DNA of 64,000 bases from Clostridia bacterium. GTDB taxonomy: Bacteria; Bacillota; Clostridia; Christensenellales; Aristaeellaceae. Location: contig JAFUGS010000003.1 of the NCBI GenBank assembly GCA_017469265.1, positions 43,639-107,638 of the forward strand, written 5' to 3'. Below the pieces are notes generated by a model that had not been told where the DNA came from, did not search any database, and saw only the letters and a program-made list of their open reading frames with translations. Positions 25,407 to 36,353 of this stretch are shown here, in pieces. Both the position numbers and the translations under genes were made by a program. Position 1 is the stretch's first letter; each line of letters begins with the position of its first letter.

Positions 25407-27428
25407 TCAGTATCCGCTCTTGCGGGTCCGTTCCCGCCGGCTGTGCCGTTTCTGCTGGGTATCGTCCTTCATGGGGGCTTCCCCCCGCAGCTCCAGCAGG
25501 CGGTCCCGCAGCTTCGCGGCCCGTTCGAATTCCAGCTCTTTCGCGGCGGAGAGCATCTCCTCCTCGATCTGCCGGGTCAGGGCTTCCAGCTCCTCCTCCG
25601 TCAGCGCCTGCCCGGAGGTTTCCTCCACCTTCTTCGTGATTTCCAGCACGTTCCGGATGGCTGTCCGCACGCTTTCCGGCGTGATGCCGTGGGCCTCGTT
25701 GTACGCTTCCTGGATGGCCCGGCGGCGGTTGGTCTCCGTCATGGCCTTCTCCATGCTCTCCGTCAGCGTATCGCCGTAGAGAATGACCCGGCCGTCCACA
25801 TTCCGGGCCGCCCGGCCGATGGTCTGGACCAGGGAGGTCTCCGACCGCAGGAAGCCTTCCTTGTCCGCGTCCAGGATGGCCACCAGGGCCACCTCCGGCA
25901 GGTCCAGCCCCTCCCGCAGCAGGTTAATGCCCACCAGCACGTCGTACTCACCCAGCCGCAGGTCCCGCAGCAGGCGGGTCCGCTCGATGGTCAGGATGTC
26001 GCTGTGCAGGTACCGGACCCGGATCTCCAGCTCCTTCAGGTACTCCGTCAGGCTTTCCGCCATGCGCTTGGTCAGGGTCGTGACCAGCACCCGTTCCTTC
26101 CGGGCCGTGACCTGGCGGATTTCGCCCACCAGGTCATCGATCTGCCCCGTCGCCGGCCGCAGGATCACCTTCGGGTCCAGCAGGCCGGTGGGTCGGATAA
26201 TCTGCTCCACCGTCTGCTCCGCCCGCCCGGTCTCGTAGGGGCCCGGCGTAGCGGAAACATAGATCACCTGGCCGATCCGCTCCTCAAACTCGTTGAAAAG
26301 GAGGGGGCGGTTGTCAAAGGCGGAGGGCAGGCGGAAGCCGTAGTCCACCAGCACTTCCTTTCTCGCCCGGTCCCCGTTGTACATGGCCCGGATCTGGGGC
26401 ACCGTCACATGGCTTTCATCAATCAGGGTCAGAAAGTCCCCGGTGAAGTAGTCCAGCAGCGTGTAGGGCGCCTCGCCCGGCTTCCGGCCGTCGAAGTACC
26501 GGCTGTAGTTTTCGATGCCCTGGCAGTAGCCGATCTCCCGCATCATCTCGATGTCATACCGAGTGCGCTGGGCGATGCGCTGCGCCTCCAGCAGCCGCCC
26601 CTGGGCCTCGAACTCCGCGATTCGCTGCTGCAGGTCCGCCTCGATGTCCCCGATATGAGCCTCCAGGTGGGCCGGATCCGTGGCGTAATGGGTGGCGGGA
26701 AACAGCGCCGCGTGCTCCAGGGTCGCCAGCACATGCCCGCTGACCGCGTCGATCTCGCAGATGCGGTCGATTTCGTCCCCGAAGAGCTCGATGCGCAGGG
26801 CCTTTTCGTGCTCCCCGGCGGGAATCACCTCGATGGTATCCCCCTTGACCCGGAAGGTTCCCCGGGCGAACTCCACGTCGTTCCGCTCGTACTGGATGTC
26901 GATCAGGGAGCGCAGCAGGGCGCTCCGCTCCACCCGCATGCCCGGCCGCAGGGAAAGCATCATGCCCTCGTACTCGCTGGGATCCCCCATGGAGTATATG
27001 CAGCTGACAGAGGCCACGATGATGACGTCCTTCCGCTCCCGCAGGGCCGCCGTGGCGCTGTGGCGCATGCGGTCGATCTCGTCGTTGATGGAGGCGTCCT
27101 TCTCGATATAGGTGTCCGAGGAGGCGATGTAGGCCTCCGGCTGATAATAATCATAATAGCTGACGAAGTATTCCACCCGGCTGTCCGGGAAGAAGGCCTT
27201 CAGCTCGCTGCACAGCTGGGCGGCCAGCGTCTTGTTATGGGCGATGACCAGGGTGGGCTTCTGCACCTTTTCGATGACGGAGGCCATGGTGAAGGTTTTC
27301 CCGCTGCCGGTGACCCCCAGCAGAATCTGTTCCTTCATGCCCTTCCGCACGCCCTCCGCCAGCGCGGCGATGGCTTCCGGCTGGTCACCGGAAGCTTCAT
27401 AGGGGGCCTTCAGCACAAAACGATCCAT
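25407..27428 (-). CDS. uvrB: Excinuclease ABC subunit B
   Basis: A 673-residue UvrB with Walker [11 protein letters not shown], the beta-hairpin region [21 protein letters not shown], and helicase motifs [10 protein letters not shown] and [38 protein letters not shown] and a C-terminal UVR motif ([20 protein letters not shown]) are also present. It is the damage-verification helicase of nucleotide excision repair and loads UvrC. ATG 27428 ([10 protein letters not shown]) follows GAAAGGA. It lies 58 nt downstream of rnz in an apparent operon. No SOS-type GAAC-N4-GTTC box was noticed. Confidence 0.97.
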   Translation of the reverse strand: MDRFVLKAPYEASGDQPEAIAALAEGVRKGMKEQILLGVTGSGKTFTMASVIEKVQKPTLVIAHNKTLAAQLCSELKAFFPDSRVEYFVSYYDYYQPEAYIASSDTYIEKDASINDEIDRMRHSATAALRERKDVIIVASVSCIYSMGDPSEYEGMMLSLRPGMRVERSALLRSLIDIQYERNDVEFARGTFRVKGDTIEVIPAGEHEKALRIELFGDEIDRICEIDAVSGHVLATLEHAALFPATHYATDPAHLEAHIGDIEADLQQRIAEFEAQGRLLEAQRIAQRTRYDIEMMREIGYCQGIENYSRYFDGRKPGEAPYTLLDYFTGDFLTLIDESHVTVPQIRAMYNGDRARKEVLVDYGFRLPSAFDNRPLLFNEFEERIGQVIYVSATPGPYETGRAEQTVEQIIRPTGLLDPKVILRPATGQIDDLVGEIRQVTARKERVLVTTLTKRMAESLTEYLKELEIRVRYLHSDILTIERTRLLRDLRLGEYDVLVGINLLREGLDLPEVALVAILDADKEGFLRSETSLVQTIGRAARNVDGRVILYGDTLTESMEKAMTETNRRRAIQEAYNEAHGITPESVRTAIRNVLEITKKVEETSGQALTEEELEALTRQIEEEMLSAAKELEFERAAKLRDRLLELRGEAPMKDDTQQKRHSRRERTRKSGY

Positions 27429-27486
27429 GCGCGTCCTTTCTTTCGGTGCTTTCGCTTCCATTCCGTTATCTTTACGCGTAAAGGCG

Positions 27487-28464
27487 TCAGCCGTCCTCAC
27501 AGCCGTCCGCCCACCAGTCTTCCTTCTGCCTGTATTCCACCGCCGCGGGCTCCCGGTCTTTGGGATACCGCAGAGTCAGGATCATGCCGTCCCGGCCCGC
27601 GGCCGTTTCGGGAAAAATCGCCCGGGCGGTCGGCAGGCCCTCCTCCGGCTCATCCAGGCTGGTGCTGAAATGGGTCAGTACCAGCTGGTGCGCTCCCGCG
27701 TCCCGGGCGGTCTCCGCCGCCTCCCGGAACAGCATATGGTGGTTCTTCAGCGCCTGGGGCAGCTTCTCCTCCTCGGCGTACATGCCCTCCAGGATCGCCA
27801 GATCCGCCTCCGACGCATATTTCTGCAGCGTCTCGCAGGGGCGTGTGTCCGTGGAGAACACCAGGGAGATGCCCTTCCGGGCTTCCCCCATGACCTCCTC
27901 CGGGCACACCCGGCGAAGCCCCACCCGGACGCTTTCCCCCTGCTGCAGGGTTTTCCAGTCCCGGACAGGCACCTTCAGCGCCTTGGCTTTTTGGGGATCG
28001 AATACCCCTTTCCGGGGCAGCGTCATCCGGAAGCCGTAGCAGGGCATCCCGTGATTCACCGGAAAGGCCCGGATGTCCAGCCCGATGAGCTCGAACCCGC
28101 GCCCCTCCGGCGGAAACTCATGCAGCCGCACCGGATAGCTCAGCTTCGGCACGATGACGCAGAGGCCTTCCACCACCCGCTTCAGCCCCGCCGGGCCGTA
28201 GATGTCGAAGGCTTCCGTCTTTCCCGCCTTTTCCAGGCTCAGGAGCAGCCCGGCCAGCCCCGTGCAGTGATCCCCGTGAAAATGGGTCAGCACCAGCCCC
28301 TCCAGGCACCGGAACCCCCAGCCCAGCCGGCGGATGCCCACCTGGGTTCCTTCCCCGCAGTCCACCAGCATGGCGCGGCCGTTCACCCGGACATACAGCG
28401 AGGAAAGCGCCCGCCCCGGCATGGGCAGCGTGCCGCCGGTTCCCAGCAGGCAGCATTCCAGCAT
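27487..28464 (-). CDS. rnz: Ribonuclease Z-type metallo-hydrolase
   Basis: A 325-residue protein of the tRNA 3' processing family with the zinc motif [17 protein letters not shown], an early [11 protein letters not shown] segment, a VFSTDTRPC motif and a late LTHFSTSL. RNase Z cleaves tRNA precursors that lack an encoded CCA, consistent with the CCA-less tRNA here and the cca gene at 48.3-49.7 kb. MLECCLLG at ATG 28464 follows GGGAGGG; 11 upstream codons are open without a site. The promoter and a palindrome lie at 28504-28543. Confidence 0.88.
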   Translation of the reverse strand: MLECCLLGTGGTLPMPGRALSSLYVRVNGRAMLVDCGEGTQVGIRRLGWGFRCLEGLVLTHFHGDHCTGLAGLLLSLEKAGKTEAFDIYGPAGLKRVVEGLCVIVPKLSYPVRLHEFPPEGRGFELIGLDIRAFPVNHGMPCYGFRMTLPRKGVFDPQKAKALKVPVRDWKTLQQGESVRVGLRRVCPEEVMGEARKGISLVFSTDTRPCETLQKYASEADLAILEGMYAEEEKLPQALKNHHMLFREAAETARDAGAHQLVLTHFSTSLDEPEEGLPTARAIFPETAAGRDGMILTLRYPKDREPAAVEYRQKEDWWADGCEDG

Positions 28465-28503
28465 TCTCGGTTCCCTCCCCCGCGCGTCCGTTCCCAAAAA
28501 AGC

Positions 28504-28543
28504 ATATCATATGTATGATATCGCTAAAGGCGGGAAAAATCAA
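28504..28543 (-). promoter_or_regulatory. Promoter of the rnz-uvrB operon with palindromic operator
   Basis: On the minus strand, TTGATT at 28543-28538, a 17-nt spacer, then TATCAT at 28520-28515. A perfect 18-bp inverted repeat, ATATCATA-TG-TATGATAT (28504-28521), covers the -10 and start region. It is a likely repressor site, but the regulator is not known. Confidence 0.65.
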
Positions 28544-28579
28544 CCACCGGATTCCGTGCCGCCGGCGGGCGGCCAGATG

Positions 28580-28605
28580 AAAAAAGCCTCCGGATATCCG
28601 GAGGC
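28580..28605 (-). terminator. Terminator of the amino-acid ABC transporter operon
   Basis: The palindrome GCCTCCGGATATCCGGAGGC is followed on the minus strand by six T residues. It is about 20 nt past the ATPase stop. Confidence 0.85.
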
Positions 28606-28626
28606 GGACGGCAAGGCGTCCTTTTC

Positions 28627-29370
28627 TCAATGATCCTGAATGGACTGCAGGAAGGCCTGGGCCCGCTGGGTCTGGGGATGAGTAAAAAAGCTTTCCGGGC
28701 TTCCCTCCTCCAGGATGCTGCCGTTTTCCATAAAGATCACCCGGCTGGCCACCCGGCGGGCGAAATTCATCTCATGGGTCACCACCAGCATGGTCATCCC
28801 TTCCCGGGCCAGCTCCGTCATGACGTTCAGCACCTCGCCGATCATCTCCGGATCCAGCGCGCTGGTGGGCTCATCAAAAAGCATGGCCTTCGGATGCATG
28901 GCCAGGGCCCGGGCGATGGCCGCCCGCTGCTGCTGGCCCCCGCTGAGCTGGGCGGGCACCTTGCGCGCCTGATCGCCGACCCCCACCCGCTCCAGCAGGC
29001 GAAGGGCTTCCTCCCGGGCCTGCTTTTTCGGGATCCGCAGCACGTCCACCGGCGCGATGGTCACGTTGTCCAGCACGGTCCGGTGGGGAAAGAGGTTAAA
29101 GCTCTGAAACACCATGCCGATCTGGCTCCGCAGCCGGGCCAGGTTTTTCCCTTCCCGGGGGATCCGCTCCCCGTCGATCCGGATTTCCCCGCTGTCGATG
29201 GTTTCCAGCCGGTTGATGGTCCGGCACAGGGTGGATTTGCCGCTGCCGGAGGGGCCGATGACCACCACCACTTCTCCCCGGGCCACGGACAGGTTGATAT
29301 CCTTCAGCACGTGCAGTTCCCCAAAGTGTTTCTCCACATGCCTCAGCTCAATCACGGGATGTTCGCTCAT
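28627..29370 (-). CDS. Polar amino-acid ABC transporter ATP-binding protein
   Basis: A 247-residue ATPase of the GlnQ/HisP/GltL group with Walker [10 protein letters not shown], signature LSGGQQQR and Walker [16 protein letters not shown]. The [19 protein letters not shown] segment and [19 protein letters not shown] are typical of amino-acid importers. Its start overlaps the upstream permease stop by ATGA. With two permeases and a binding protein it completes a single importer operon (31900 to 28627). Confidence 0.93.
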   Translation of the reverse strand: MSEHPVIELRHVEKHFGELHVLKDINLSVARGEVVVVIGPSGSGKSTLCRTINRLETIDSGEIRIDGERIPREGKNLARLRSQIGMVFQSFNLFPHRTVLDNVTIAPVDVLRIPKKQAREEALRLLERVGVGDQARKVPAQLSGGQQQRAAIARALAMHPKAMLFDEPTSALDPEMIGEVLNVMTELAREGMTMLVVTHEMNFARRVASRVIFMENGSILEEGSPESFFTHPQTQRAQAFLQSIQDH

Positions 29371-30194
29371 GCCGTTTTCCTCCTGCTCTCCCGTCCGGCC
29401 AGGTTTTCGGAAAGCCTGTTCAGACCGTAATTGATCAGAATATAGATCACCGCCACCACCAGGTAGGTGGAAACCAGCGCGTCATAATTGGAGATCAGCA
29501 CCCGCGCGTTCTGCATCAGGTCCGCGCAGGAGACGATGTAGGCGAAGGTGGTATCCTTCAGCACGATGACCAGCTCCGCGATCAGCGTGGGGATGATGTA
29601 CCGGAAGGCCTGGGGAAAGAGGATCCGGTAAAAGGCGCGCCGCTCCGTCATGCCCAGGCTCAGCGCCGCCTCACGCTGCCCCCGGGGCACGGCGTTGACG
29701 CCGCCGCGAAAAGCCTCCGCCACCACGCCGCAGGCGGAGATCGCCACCGGCAGGGCGATTTTCCAGAAGGCGCTGAGTTTGACGCCCGTCCTGGGCACCA
29801 CCAGGAAGAAGAAGTAGATAAACAGCAGCGTGGGCACGCCGCGGGTGAAGGAAATCAGCCCCGCGCTGAGGCGCCAGAGGATGGCGTGCCGGCTCAGGCG
29901 GCCCCGCATCAGCAGGAATCCCGCCGCGAAGGTAATGGCCGCCGCCGTCAGCGCCACCTCCACCGTGGTCAGCAGGCCCTGCCCGATGAACCGCCAGGTG
30001 GTCCACCGGGAGAAGAAGGACCAGTATTTCGCCTTCAGCTGCCCCGTGACCGCAAACTGGTGAATCACCGCGTAAACCAGCGCCGCGATCAGCCCCAGGG
30101 CCAGCGCGGTTCCGACCCGGATCCATGTCCGGGTCCGCGGGCCCGGCGGCTCATACAGATAATCCCGGATGGAAGGTTTCTTCGTCTTGCTCAT
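29367..30194 (-). CDS. Amino-acid ABC transporter permease (second subunit)
   Basis: A 275-residue HisM/GlnP-type permease with an N-terminal cytoplasmic tail, five or six helices, and the coupling motif [20 protein letters not shown] continuing with [19 protein letters not shown]. It ends with a basic tail (ESRRKTA). It pairs with the permease at 30191-30850, whose stop it overlaps by ATGA. The two probably form the heterodimeric membrane channel. Confidence 0.92.
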   Translation of the reverse strand: MSKTKKPSIRDYLYEPPGPRTRTWIRVGTALALGLIAALVYAVIHQFAVTGQLKAKYWSFFSRWTTWRFIGQGLLTTVEVALTAAAITFAAGFLLMRGRLSRHAILWRLSAGLISFTRGVPTLLFIYFFFLVVPRTGVKLSAFWKIALPVAISACGVVAEAFRGGVNAVPRGQREAALSLGMTERRAFYRILFPQAFRYIIPTLIAELVIVLKDTTFAYIVSCADLMQNARVLISNYDALVSTYLVVAVIYILINYGLNRLSENLAGRESRRKTA

Positions 30195-30850
30195 CGCAGA
30201 ATCCTCACTTTCCGGTCAATCCGGCTGCCCGCCAGGCCGATCAGCAGGGCCGTTCCGCAGTAGAAGGCCGCGGAGATCACAAAGGCGGTCACGCCGCCGG
30301 TGGCGTGGGTGTTGATGTAGGAGACCAGTCCGGTCAGTTCCCTGGGATTCAGCGGCACCTGAGACCCCAGGGAGGTGGTCAGCATCGTGGCCACCATCAG
30401 ATTCGTCATGGGCAGCACGGAGAAGCGCAGCGCCTGGGGAATCACGATCCGCCGGATGATCTGGAAGAAGCGCATGCCCAGGGCCCGCGCCGCCTCAATC
30501 TGCCCCCGGTCGATCATGTTCATGCCGCTCATCAGGTACTCGGAGCAGAAGGCGGAGGGAATCAGCGTCGTGGCGATCAGCACGCAGGTTTCATAGGCAA
30601 AAAGCACCTTCAGGTACGGCAGAGCGTAGACCAGCAGAATCAGCAGCGCGGCGCCGGGAATGTTCCGGAATATCTGGACATAGAAGTCCCCAAACCGGCG
30701 CAGGGGCCGGATGGGGCCGACCCGGGCCACGGTGATGAGGATGCCCAGCGCGAAGGCCAGGCCAAAGCTCAGGGCGGTCAGCTTCCAGGTGGTCAGCAGG
30801 GCCAGCAGGTACTGGCTGCCATACTGATCCCAAAGCGCGGAAACGCTCAT
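30191..30850 (-). CDS. Amino-acid ABC transporter permease (first subunit)
   Basis: A 219-residue HisM-type permease with LLTTWKLTALSFGLAFALGI, the EYLMSGMNMIDRGQIEAARA coupling loop and LGMRFFQIIRRIVIPQALRF. ATG 30850 (MSVSALW) follows GGAGG; the TTG five codons upstream is within that site. A hairpin separates it from the binding-protein gene, so it may be expressed below that gene. Confidence 0.92.
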   Translation of the reverse strand: MSVSALWDQYGSQYLLALLTTWKLTALSFGLAFALGILITVARVGPIRPLRRFGDFYVQIFRNIPGAALLILLVYALPYLKVLFAYETCVLIATTLIPSAFCSEYLMSGMNMIDRGQIEAARALGMRFFQIIRRIVIPQALRFSVLPMTNLMVATMLTTSLGSQVPLNPRELTGLVSYINTHATGGVTAFVISAAFYCGTALLIGLAGSRIDRKVRILR

Positions 30851-30867
30851 GCCAAAAACCTCCAAAG

Positions 30868-30902
30868 GGGGCCTTCCGGCGCGCAGCGCCGTGAAGGCCC
30901 CA
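30868..30902 (-). terminator. Attenuating hairpin between binding-protein and permease genes
   Basis: On the minus strand, GGGGCCTTC...GGCGC pairs with GCGCC...GGAAGGCCCC and is followed by only TTT. This fits partial termination or transcript stabilisation, giving more binding protein than permease. Confidence 0.5.
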
Positions 30903-30988
30903 ATGCGTATGCTTTTCCGGAGCGGTCAGGCGGGTGCCCGAAAGCCCCGGCAGATTCCTCCGGCCGGAATATGCCGGCCGGGAAGCGG

Positions 30989-31900
30989 TCAGTCCTCGAT
31001 GGCGGGGGCTTCCGGCGCGGTGTCAATTCCGGTCCGGTTGCCCAGCGAAACCTGCCACAGCTCCGCCCACAGGCCGCTGTCCTCAACCTGCGCCAGGAAG
31101 CCGTTGATGAAGGCCACGCCGTCGCTGTCCAGCGGCACGCCGATGCCGTAGCTGTCCTCCGGGCCGAACACGTCGCCCGCGATCTGATACTGGCCCGGAT
31201 TCTTCACGATGGAGTTCAGGATCAGGGTGTAGTCCGTCACATAGGCGTCCGCCCGGCCCAGCACCACGGCCTCCCGGGCTTCGTTGTCGGTTTCAAACTC
31301 CTGCACGATGGCTTCCGGCGCGTATTCCGCCAGAATCGCGGGACCGGTGGAACCCGCCTGAGTCGCCACAGTCTTGCCCGCCAGCGCGTCCACGCCCGTG
31401 ATGTCCTCATTGCCGGCCTTCACCAGCACCGCCTGCTGGGACACATAGTAGGGGCCGGCGAAGGAAATCACCTGCGCCCGGGCCTCGGTGATGGAATAGG
31501 TGGCGAACACCGCGTCCACCTGATCCTCCTGCAGCACGGATTCCCGGGTGCTGGAGGTCACCTGGGTCAGCTCATACTTGCTCTCGTCCCCCAGGATGTA
31601 CCGGGCCAGCAGCTGATACAGCCCGGCGTCAAAGCCGCGGACCTTCTCATCCGTCTCGTCCAGCTGGCTGAACAGGAAGGAGGTACGGGTGCCGCCCACG
31701 CGCAGCACGCCCGCGTTCTTCACCCGGGTCGCCCACTCGCTGTCCGCGATGGCTTCGTCCGACGCGACAGGACCCTTGGCCAGCAGCGCGTCAAAGGCTT
31801 CCTTGTCGATGGGGGTGGCTTCCGGCTCTTCCGCCAGGGCGGAAACCGCCGCGGTCAGCAGCAGCGCCAGCGCCAGAAGGATGGACAATGCTTTCTTCAT
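30989..31900 (-). CDS. Amino-acid ABC transporter substrate-binding protein
   Basis: A 303-residue SBP_bac_3 protein with a signal peptide (1-24, ending ALAEEP). The ligand-binding fold shows GVLRVGGTRTSFLFSQLDE, VRGFDAGLYQLLARYILG, AVFATYSITEARAQVISFAG and GKTVATQAGSTG, close to glutamate/glutamine-type binders (GluB). No lipobox cysteine is evident, so retention at the Gram-positive surface is unexplained, as for MetQ. The specific amino acid is not determined. Confidence 0.88.
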   Translation of the reverse strand: MKKALSILLALALLLTAAVSALAEEPEATPIDKEAFDALLAKGPVASDEAIADSEWATRVKNAGVLRVGGTRTSFLFSQLDETDEKVRGFDAGLYQLLARYILGDESKYELTQVTSSTRESVLQEDQVDAVFATYSITEARAQVISFAGPYYVSQQAVLVKAGNEDITGVDALAGKTVATQAGSTGPAILAEYAPEAIVQEFETDNEAREAVVLGRADAYVTDYTLILNSIVKNPGQYQIAGDVFGPEDSYGIGVPLDSDGVAFINGFLAQVEDSGLWAELWQVSLGNRTGIDTAPEAPAIED

Positions 31901-31948
31901 GATTCTTTACCTGCTTTCCTCACAAATTTGTCTTTCCCAGACAAGCGC

Positions 31949-31977
31949 ACTTTATCATGTTAAACCTACTAAGTCAA
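31949..31977 (-). promoter_or_regulatory. Promoter for the amino-acid ABC operon
   Basis: On the minus strand, TTGACT at 31977-31972, a 17-nt spacer, then TAAAGT at 31954-31949. Confidence 0.5.
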
Positions 31978-32127
31978 TTGTTTTTTAGCTCAGCTGCCCG
32001 GAAAAACAGGGAAAATGCAATTCTCCTTCCCTTTTGTCCGCCGTGGATGCTATAATGAGAATGGTTCCGATTCCGGCTGGCCCGTCCGGCGGGCGGCCTT
32101 CATTTTTTTGCGGAAAGAGGCTTTTTC

Positions 32128-32829
32128 ATGTCCAGACCCCGTATCGGGATTCCCCCTTATTTTTCCTACGACCGCGGCGAGGAGTACATGCCGGAGGGCT
32201 ATCTTCGGGCGGTCGACTACCTGAACGCCGACCTGGTGACGCTGCATTATGACACGCCCCTGTCCCACCTGCCCGCGCTGGTCAAGACGCTGGACGGGCT
32301 GATTCTCTCCGGCGGGGTGGATGTGGATCCCCGCCTGTACGGGCAGGAGCCCACGCCCCGGTGCGGCCCCCTGGATCCGGTCCGGGACCGGATGGAGATG
32401 GCGCTCCTGCGGGAGGTGCTCGGTTCCCGGCTGCCCATCCTGGCCATCTGCCGCGGGATGCAAATCCTGAACGTGGCCCTGGGCGGCACCCTGGTGCAGG
32501 ATATTCCCACCCGCTTTCCCGGCGCGGATCATGATCAGAAAAACGGCCGCCACAGCCTGAGCCATGACGTCAGGCTGCTTCCGGGCGGCACGCTGGCACG
32601 GATCTACGGCGGCGCGGAAACGCTGATGACCAACAGCTTCCATCACCAGGCGGTGGACCGGCTGGCGGAGGGGCTCCTGCCGGAAGCCCTGGCGGCGGAA
32701 GGGTTCCCGGAGGCCTACCGCGGCGCCGGCGGGCAGTGGATCCTGGGGGTTCAGTGGCATCCGGAGGTATCCTTCAAGGTGGAGGCTAATTCCCGCCGGA
32801 TTATTGCCAGCTTCCTTCAGGCTTTATAA
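32128..32829 (+). CDS. Class I glutamine amidotransferase-like hydrolase (peptidase C26, PuuD-like)
   Basis: A 233-residue enzyme of the gamma-glutamyl-GABA hydrolase group. It has LDGLILSGGVDVDPRLYGQE, the nucleophile elbow ILAICRGMQILNVALGG with catalytic Cys, and the partner His in LGVQWHPE. The family hydrolyses gamma-glutamyl amides in polyamine breakdown or related metabolism. No puuA/B/C genes are adjacent, so the true substrate is unknown. It is transcribed away from the amino-acid importer. Confidence 0.88.
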   Translation: MSRPRIGIPPYFSYDRGEEYMPEGYLRAVDYLNADLVTLHYDTPLSHLPALVKTLDGLILSGGVDVDPRLYGQEPTPRCGPLDPVRDRMEMALLREVLGSRLPILAICRGMQILNVALGGTLVQDIPTRFPGADHDQKNGRHSLSHDVRLLPGGTLARIYGGAETLMTNSFHHQAVDRLAEGLLPEALAAEGFPEAYRGAGGQWILGVQWHPEVSFKVEANSRRIIASFLQAL

Positions 32830-32848
32830 ATATTCATTTATACATTGA
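32829..32848 (+). promoter_or_regulatory. Candidate ArgR box upstream of argG
   Basis: An AT-rich imperfect palindrome around ATATTCATTTATACA resembles ARG-box half sites. It is offset 39 nt upstream of the argG -35. The match is loose, so this is tentative. Confidence 0.3.
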
Positions 32849-32886
32849 TTATGCGTATAATATGCATGTTTTTTTCCGATTATCCC

Positions 32887-32915
32887 TTGACATGGATGTA
32901 TAAAAGGTGTATATT
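32887..32915 (+). promoter_or_regulatory. Promoter for argG
   Basis: Consensus TTGACA, a 17-nt spacer, then TATATT. A second -10-like TATAAT lies at 32856-32861. Confidence 0.8.
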
Positions 32916-32950
32916 TCACCGCGTACTCATTTTATGAAGGAGGTTTTCGC

Positions 32951-34174
<1,224 letters not shown>

Positions 34175-34206
34175 AAAAAGAGGAGCTTCCCGCTCCCCTG
34201 TTTCCG

Positions 34207-34240
34207 GAAGGAGGCAGCCGCCCGGCTGTCTCCTTTTCCT
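34207..34240 (+). terminator. argG terminator
   Basis: GGAGGCAGCC pairs with GGCTGTCTCC and is followed by TTTT then T-rich sequence. Confidence 0.75.
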
Positions 34241-34246
34241 TTTGCC

Positions 34247-35671
34247 TTATCCGAGTTCCACGATAAACCGGGTCCATCCGTCCATCTCGCTCTCCGCCCG
34301 GATTTTTCCCCGGTGCAGCTCCACGATGGAGCGGGCGATGGCCAGGCCCAGCCCTTCCCCGCCGGTTTCGCTGTTCCGGCTGGCGTCCGTCCGGTAGAAG
34401 CGGTCAAAGATCCGCTCCAGATCCTTCGGGGCGATGCCTTCCCCCGTGTTCTCCACCCGCAGCTCGCAGCCGTGCGCTTTGCGGCTCAGCCTGACCCGGA
34501 TGGCGCCCCCGTCATTGGAATATTTCAGCGCGTTGCTCAGCAGGATCACGGCCAGCTGCTGCAGCATGGCCTCATTCCCGGTGCAGCGCACATTTTCCTG
34601 AATCTCCGTTTCCAGGGTCTTGCCCGCCTCGAAAACCGTGCTTTCAAAGGGCAGCAGCACCCCCAGCAGCGCCTCGCTGAGGTCCAGCTCCCGCATTTCC
34701 TGGCTGCCTGTGCCCCGGTCCAGCCGGGCCAGGATCAGCAGATTCCGGACCAGGTCGTCCGTCCGCCGCACCTCGGACTGAATATACTTCAGATACTCAT
34801 TCTCCCCGATTTCTCCTTCCAGCACGTCCGCGTTGGCGGAGATCACCGCCAGCGGGGTCTTCAGCTCGTGGCTGGCGTCCCAGACGAACTGCTGCTGCCG
34901 GACAAAGGCATCCTCCACGGGCCGAACCATCCGGCGGATCAGCGCCCAGGCGCCCAGGCTCAGCAGCAGGCAGGCGATCCCAGCCACCAGGGCCGTGGCC
35001 CGCAGCACCCGCTGCCCCGCCTGCAGCTCCAGCCGGGCATCCAGCACGATCAGCTTCCGCCCGTCCTCCCCGCTCAGCAGCCGGTAAAACTGGGTGTCCT
35101 GCCGGCCCCCGCTCTTTCCGTCCGCCAGCACCTGATCCGCGAAACGCTGCAGGGTCTCCTGGTCATACAGGTTTTCCCGGTCGCTGGTCCAGGACATAAT
35201 CTGCCCCTCCTCGTCCAGCGTCAGGGTATAGGAATTGGACAGGCTGGCGACCTCCTCCAGGCTCATGGAGCGGTCGCGGAAGGCGCCCGGACCGTTTCGC
35301 CCGGTCCCCGGGCTGAAGGGTTCCCTCCCCGGGCCGTCCGGCGGAGCGTCACGGCGGGCCTCGTCCGCCGTACCCTCCTTTTCCGTCTCATCCGGCTTTG
35401 GCGGCGGGGTCTGCGTCCCCGTGTCCGCTCTCTCTCCGTTTTCCGTCCCCTCCGGCCTGGGCGGCGGCGTCTGCGCGTCCCGTTCCCCCGGCATCCCCGC
35501 GCCGGCGGGAATGGTGCCGCCGTTCTCCGCCAGCAGATTCAGCGCCGTCTCCGCCTGGGTGACGATATTCCGGTTGTTCACCGCATAAATGCCCAGCACA
35601 ATGCCCACGGATACCAGGATCAGCACGCTGATCACCAGCAGCGTCATGCGCAGGCGCAGTTTCCGGATCAT
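34247..35671 (-). CDS. Sensor histidine kinase with proline-rich extracellular repeats
   Basis: A 474-residue membrane kinase. TM1 is at about 9-30 and TM2 near 224-245. The extracellular part begins with a low-complexity stretch holding two near copies of a unit with QTPPPRP/QTPPPKP and TE(N/K)(G/E) motifs (about 66-103), followed by a Gly/Pro-rich run. HisKA follows (DASHELKTPLAVIS), then HATPase_c (LLSNALKYSNDGGAIRV, GGEGLGLAIARSIVELH). Its ATG overlaps the response-regulator stop by ATGA, so the two form a cognate pair. Confidence 0.92.
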   Translation of the reverse strand: MIRKLRLRMTLLVISVLILVSVGIVLGIYAVNNRNIVTQAETALNLLAENGGTIPAGAGMPGERDAQTPPPRPEGTENGERADTGTQTPPPKPDETEKEGTADEARRDAPPDGPGREPFSPGTGRNGPGAFRDRSMSLEEVASLSNSYTLTLDEEGQIMSWTSDRENLYDQETLQRFADQVLADGKSGGRQDTQFYRLLSGEDGRKLIVLDARLELQAGQRVLRATALVAGIACLLLSLGAWALIRRMVRPVEDAFVRQQQFVWDASHELKTPLAVISANADVLEGEIGENEYLKYIQSEVRRTDDLVRNLLILARLDRGTGSQEMRELDLSEALLGVLLPFESTVFEAGKTLETEIQENVRCTGNEAMLQQLAVILLSNALKYSNDGGAIRVRLSRKAHGCELRVENTGEGIAPKDLERIFDRFYRTDASRNSETGGEGLGLAIARSIVELHRGKIRAESEMDGWTRFIVELG

Positions 35672-36348
35672 CCTTCCACCTCCAGCGCGTACCCAAGGCC
35701 CCGGCTGACCCTGATCCGGACCGCCGACCCCAGGAAGGTCAGCTTTTTCCGCAGGAAGGAGATATACACCTCCAGATTATTGTACTCCGCCTCGCTGTCG
35801 TACCCCCAGACCCGTTCCTGGATGGTTTCCTTCTCCAGAATCTGCCCCGGGTTACGCAGAAAGAGCTCCATCAGCTGGTATTCCTTTGCTCCCAGCCTGA
35901 TTTCCTTGCCAGTGGCCGTACATTTCAGCCGCGCCTCCTGGGGCACCAGCTCCACATCCCCCGCGCCCAGGGTCATCTGAGGCGCCACGCCGCCCCTTCG
36001 GGTGATCGTCTTCAGGCAGGCCATGAGCTCCGCCGTGTCAAAGGGCTTCGGCAGATAATAATCCGCGCCGCTTTCCAGCCCCCGCACCCGGTCCGTAACA
36101 TCTCCCCGGGCGGTCAGCATCAGCACGGGCAGGCTCATTTTTTCCGCCCGGACCCGGCGCAGCACCTCAAAACCGTCCATGCCGGGGAGCATCACGTCCA
36201 GGATCATGGCGTCGTAGCTCCCGGTCAGGGCATAGTCCAGCCCGTCCAGCCCGGTATAGACCGCGTCCACCTCGTACCGCTCCTGCTGCAGCAGCTTCCG
36301 CAGCGCCGCGGACAGACGTTTTTCATCCTCCACCAGCAAAACCCGCAT
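35668..36348 (-). CDS. OmpR/PhoB-type response regulator
   Basis: A 226-residue regulator. The receiver domain (MRVLLVEDEKRLSAALRKLL; phospho-acceptor Asp in MILDVMLPGMDGF; Lys in YYLPKPFD) is followed by a winged-helix DNA-binding domain (LGAKEYQLMELFLRNPGQIL, VEYNNLEVYISFLRKK-like ending). ATG 36348 lies 5 nt past the rsmH stop, so it belongs to the rsmI-rsmH operon. The longer open frame upstream overlaps rsmH and is not real. It is co-translated with the kinase gene. Confidence 0.94.
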   Translation of the reverse strand: MRVLLVEDEKRLSAALRKLLQQERYEVDAVYTGLDGLDYALTGSYDAMILDVMLPGMDGFEVLRRVRAEKMSLPVLMLTARGDVTDRVRGLESGADYYLPKPFDTAELMACLKTITRRGGVAPQMTLGAGDVELVPQEARLKCTATGKEIRLGAKEYQLMELFLRNPGQILEKETIQERVWGYDSEAEYNNLEVYISFLRKKLTFLGSAVRIRVSRGLGYALEVEG

Positions 36349-36353
36349 TCCGT

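Noticed and set aside
25443-27668. A 741-codon plus-strand open frame
   Set aside because: It is antisense to uvrB, with composition bias typical of GC-rich shadow frames.
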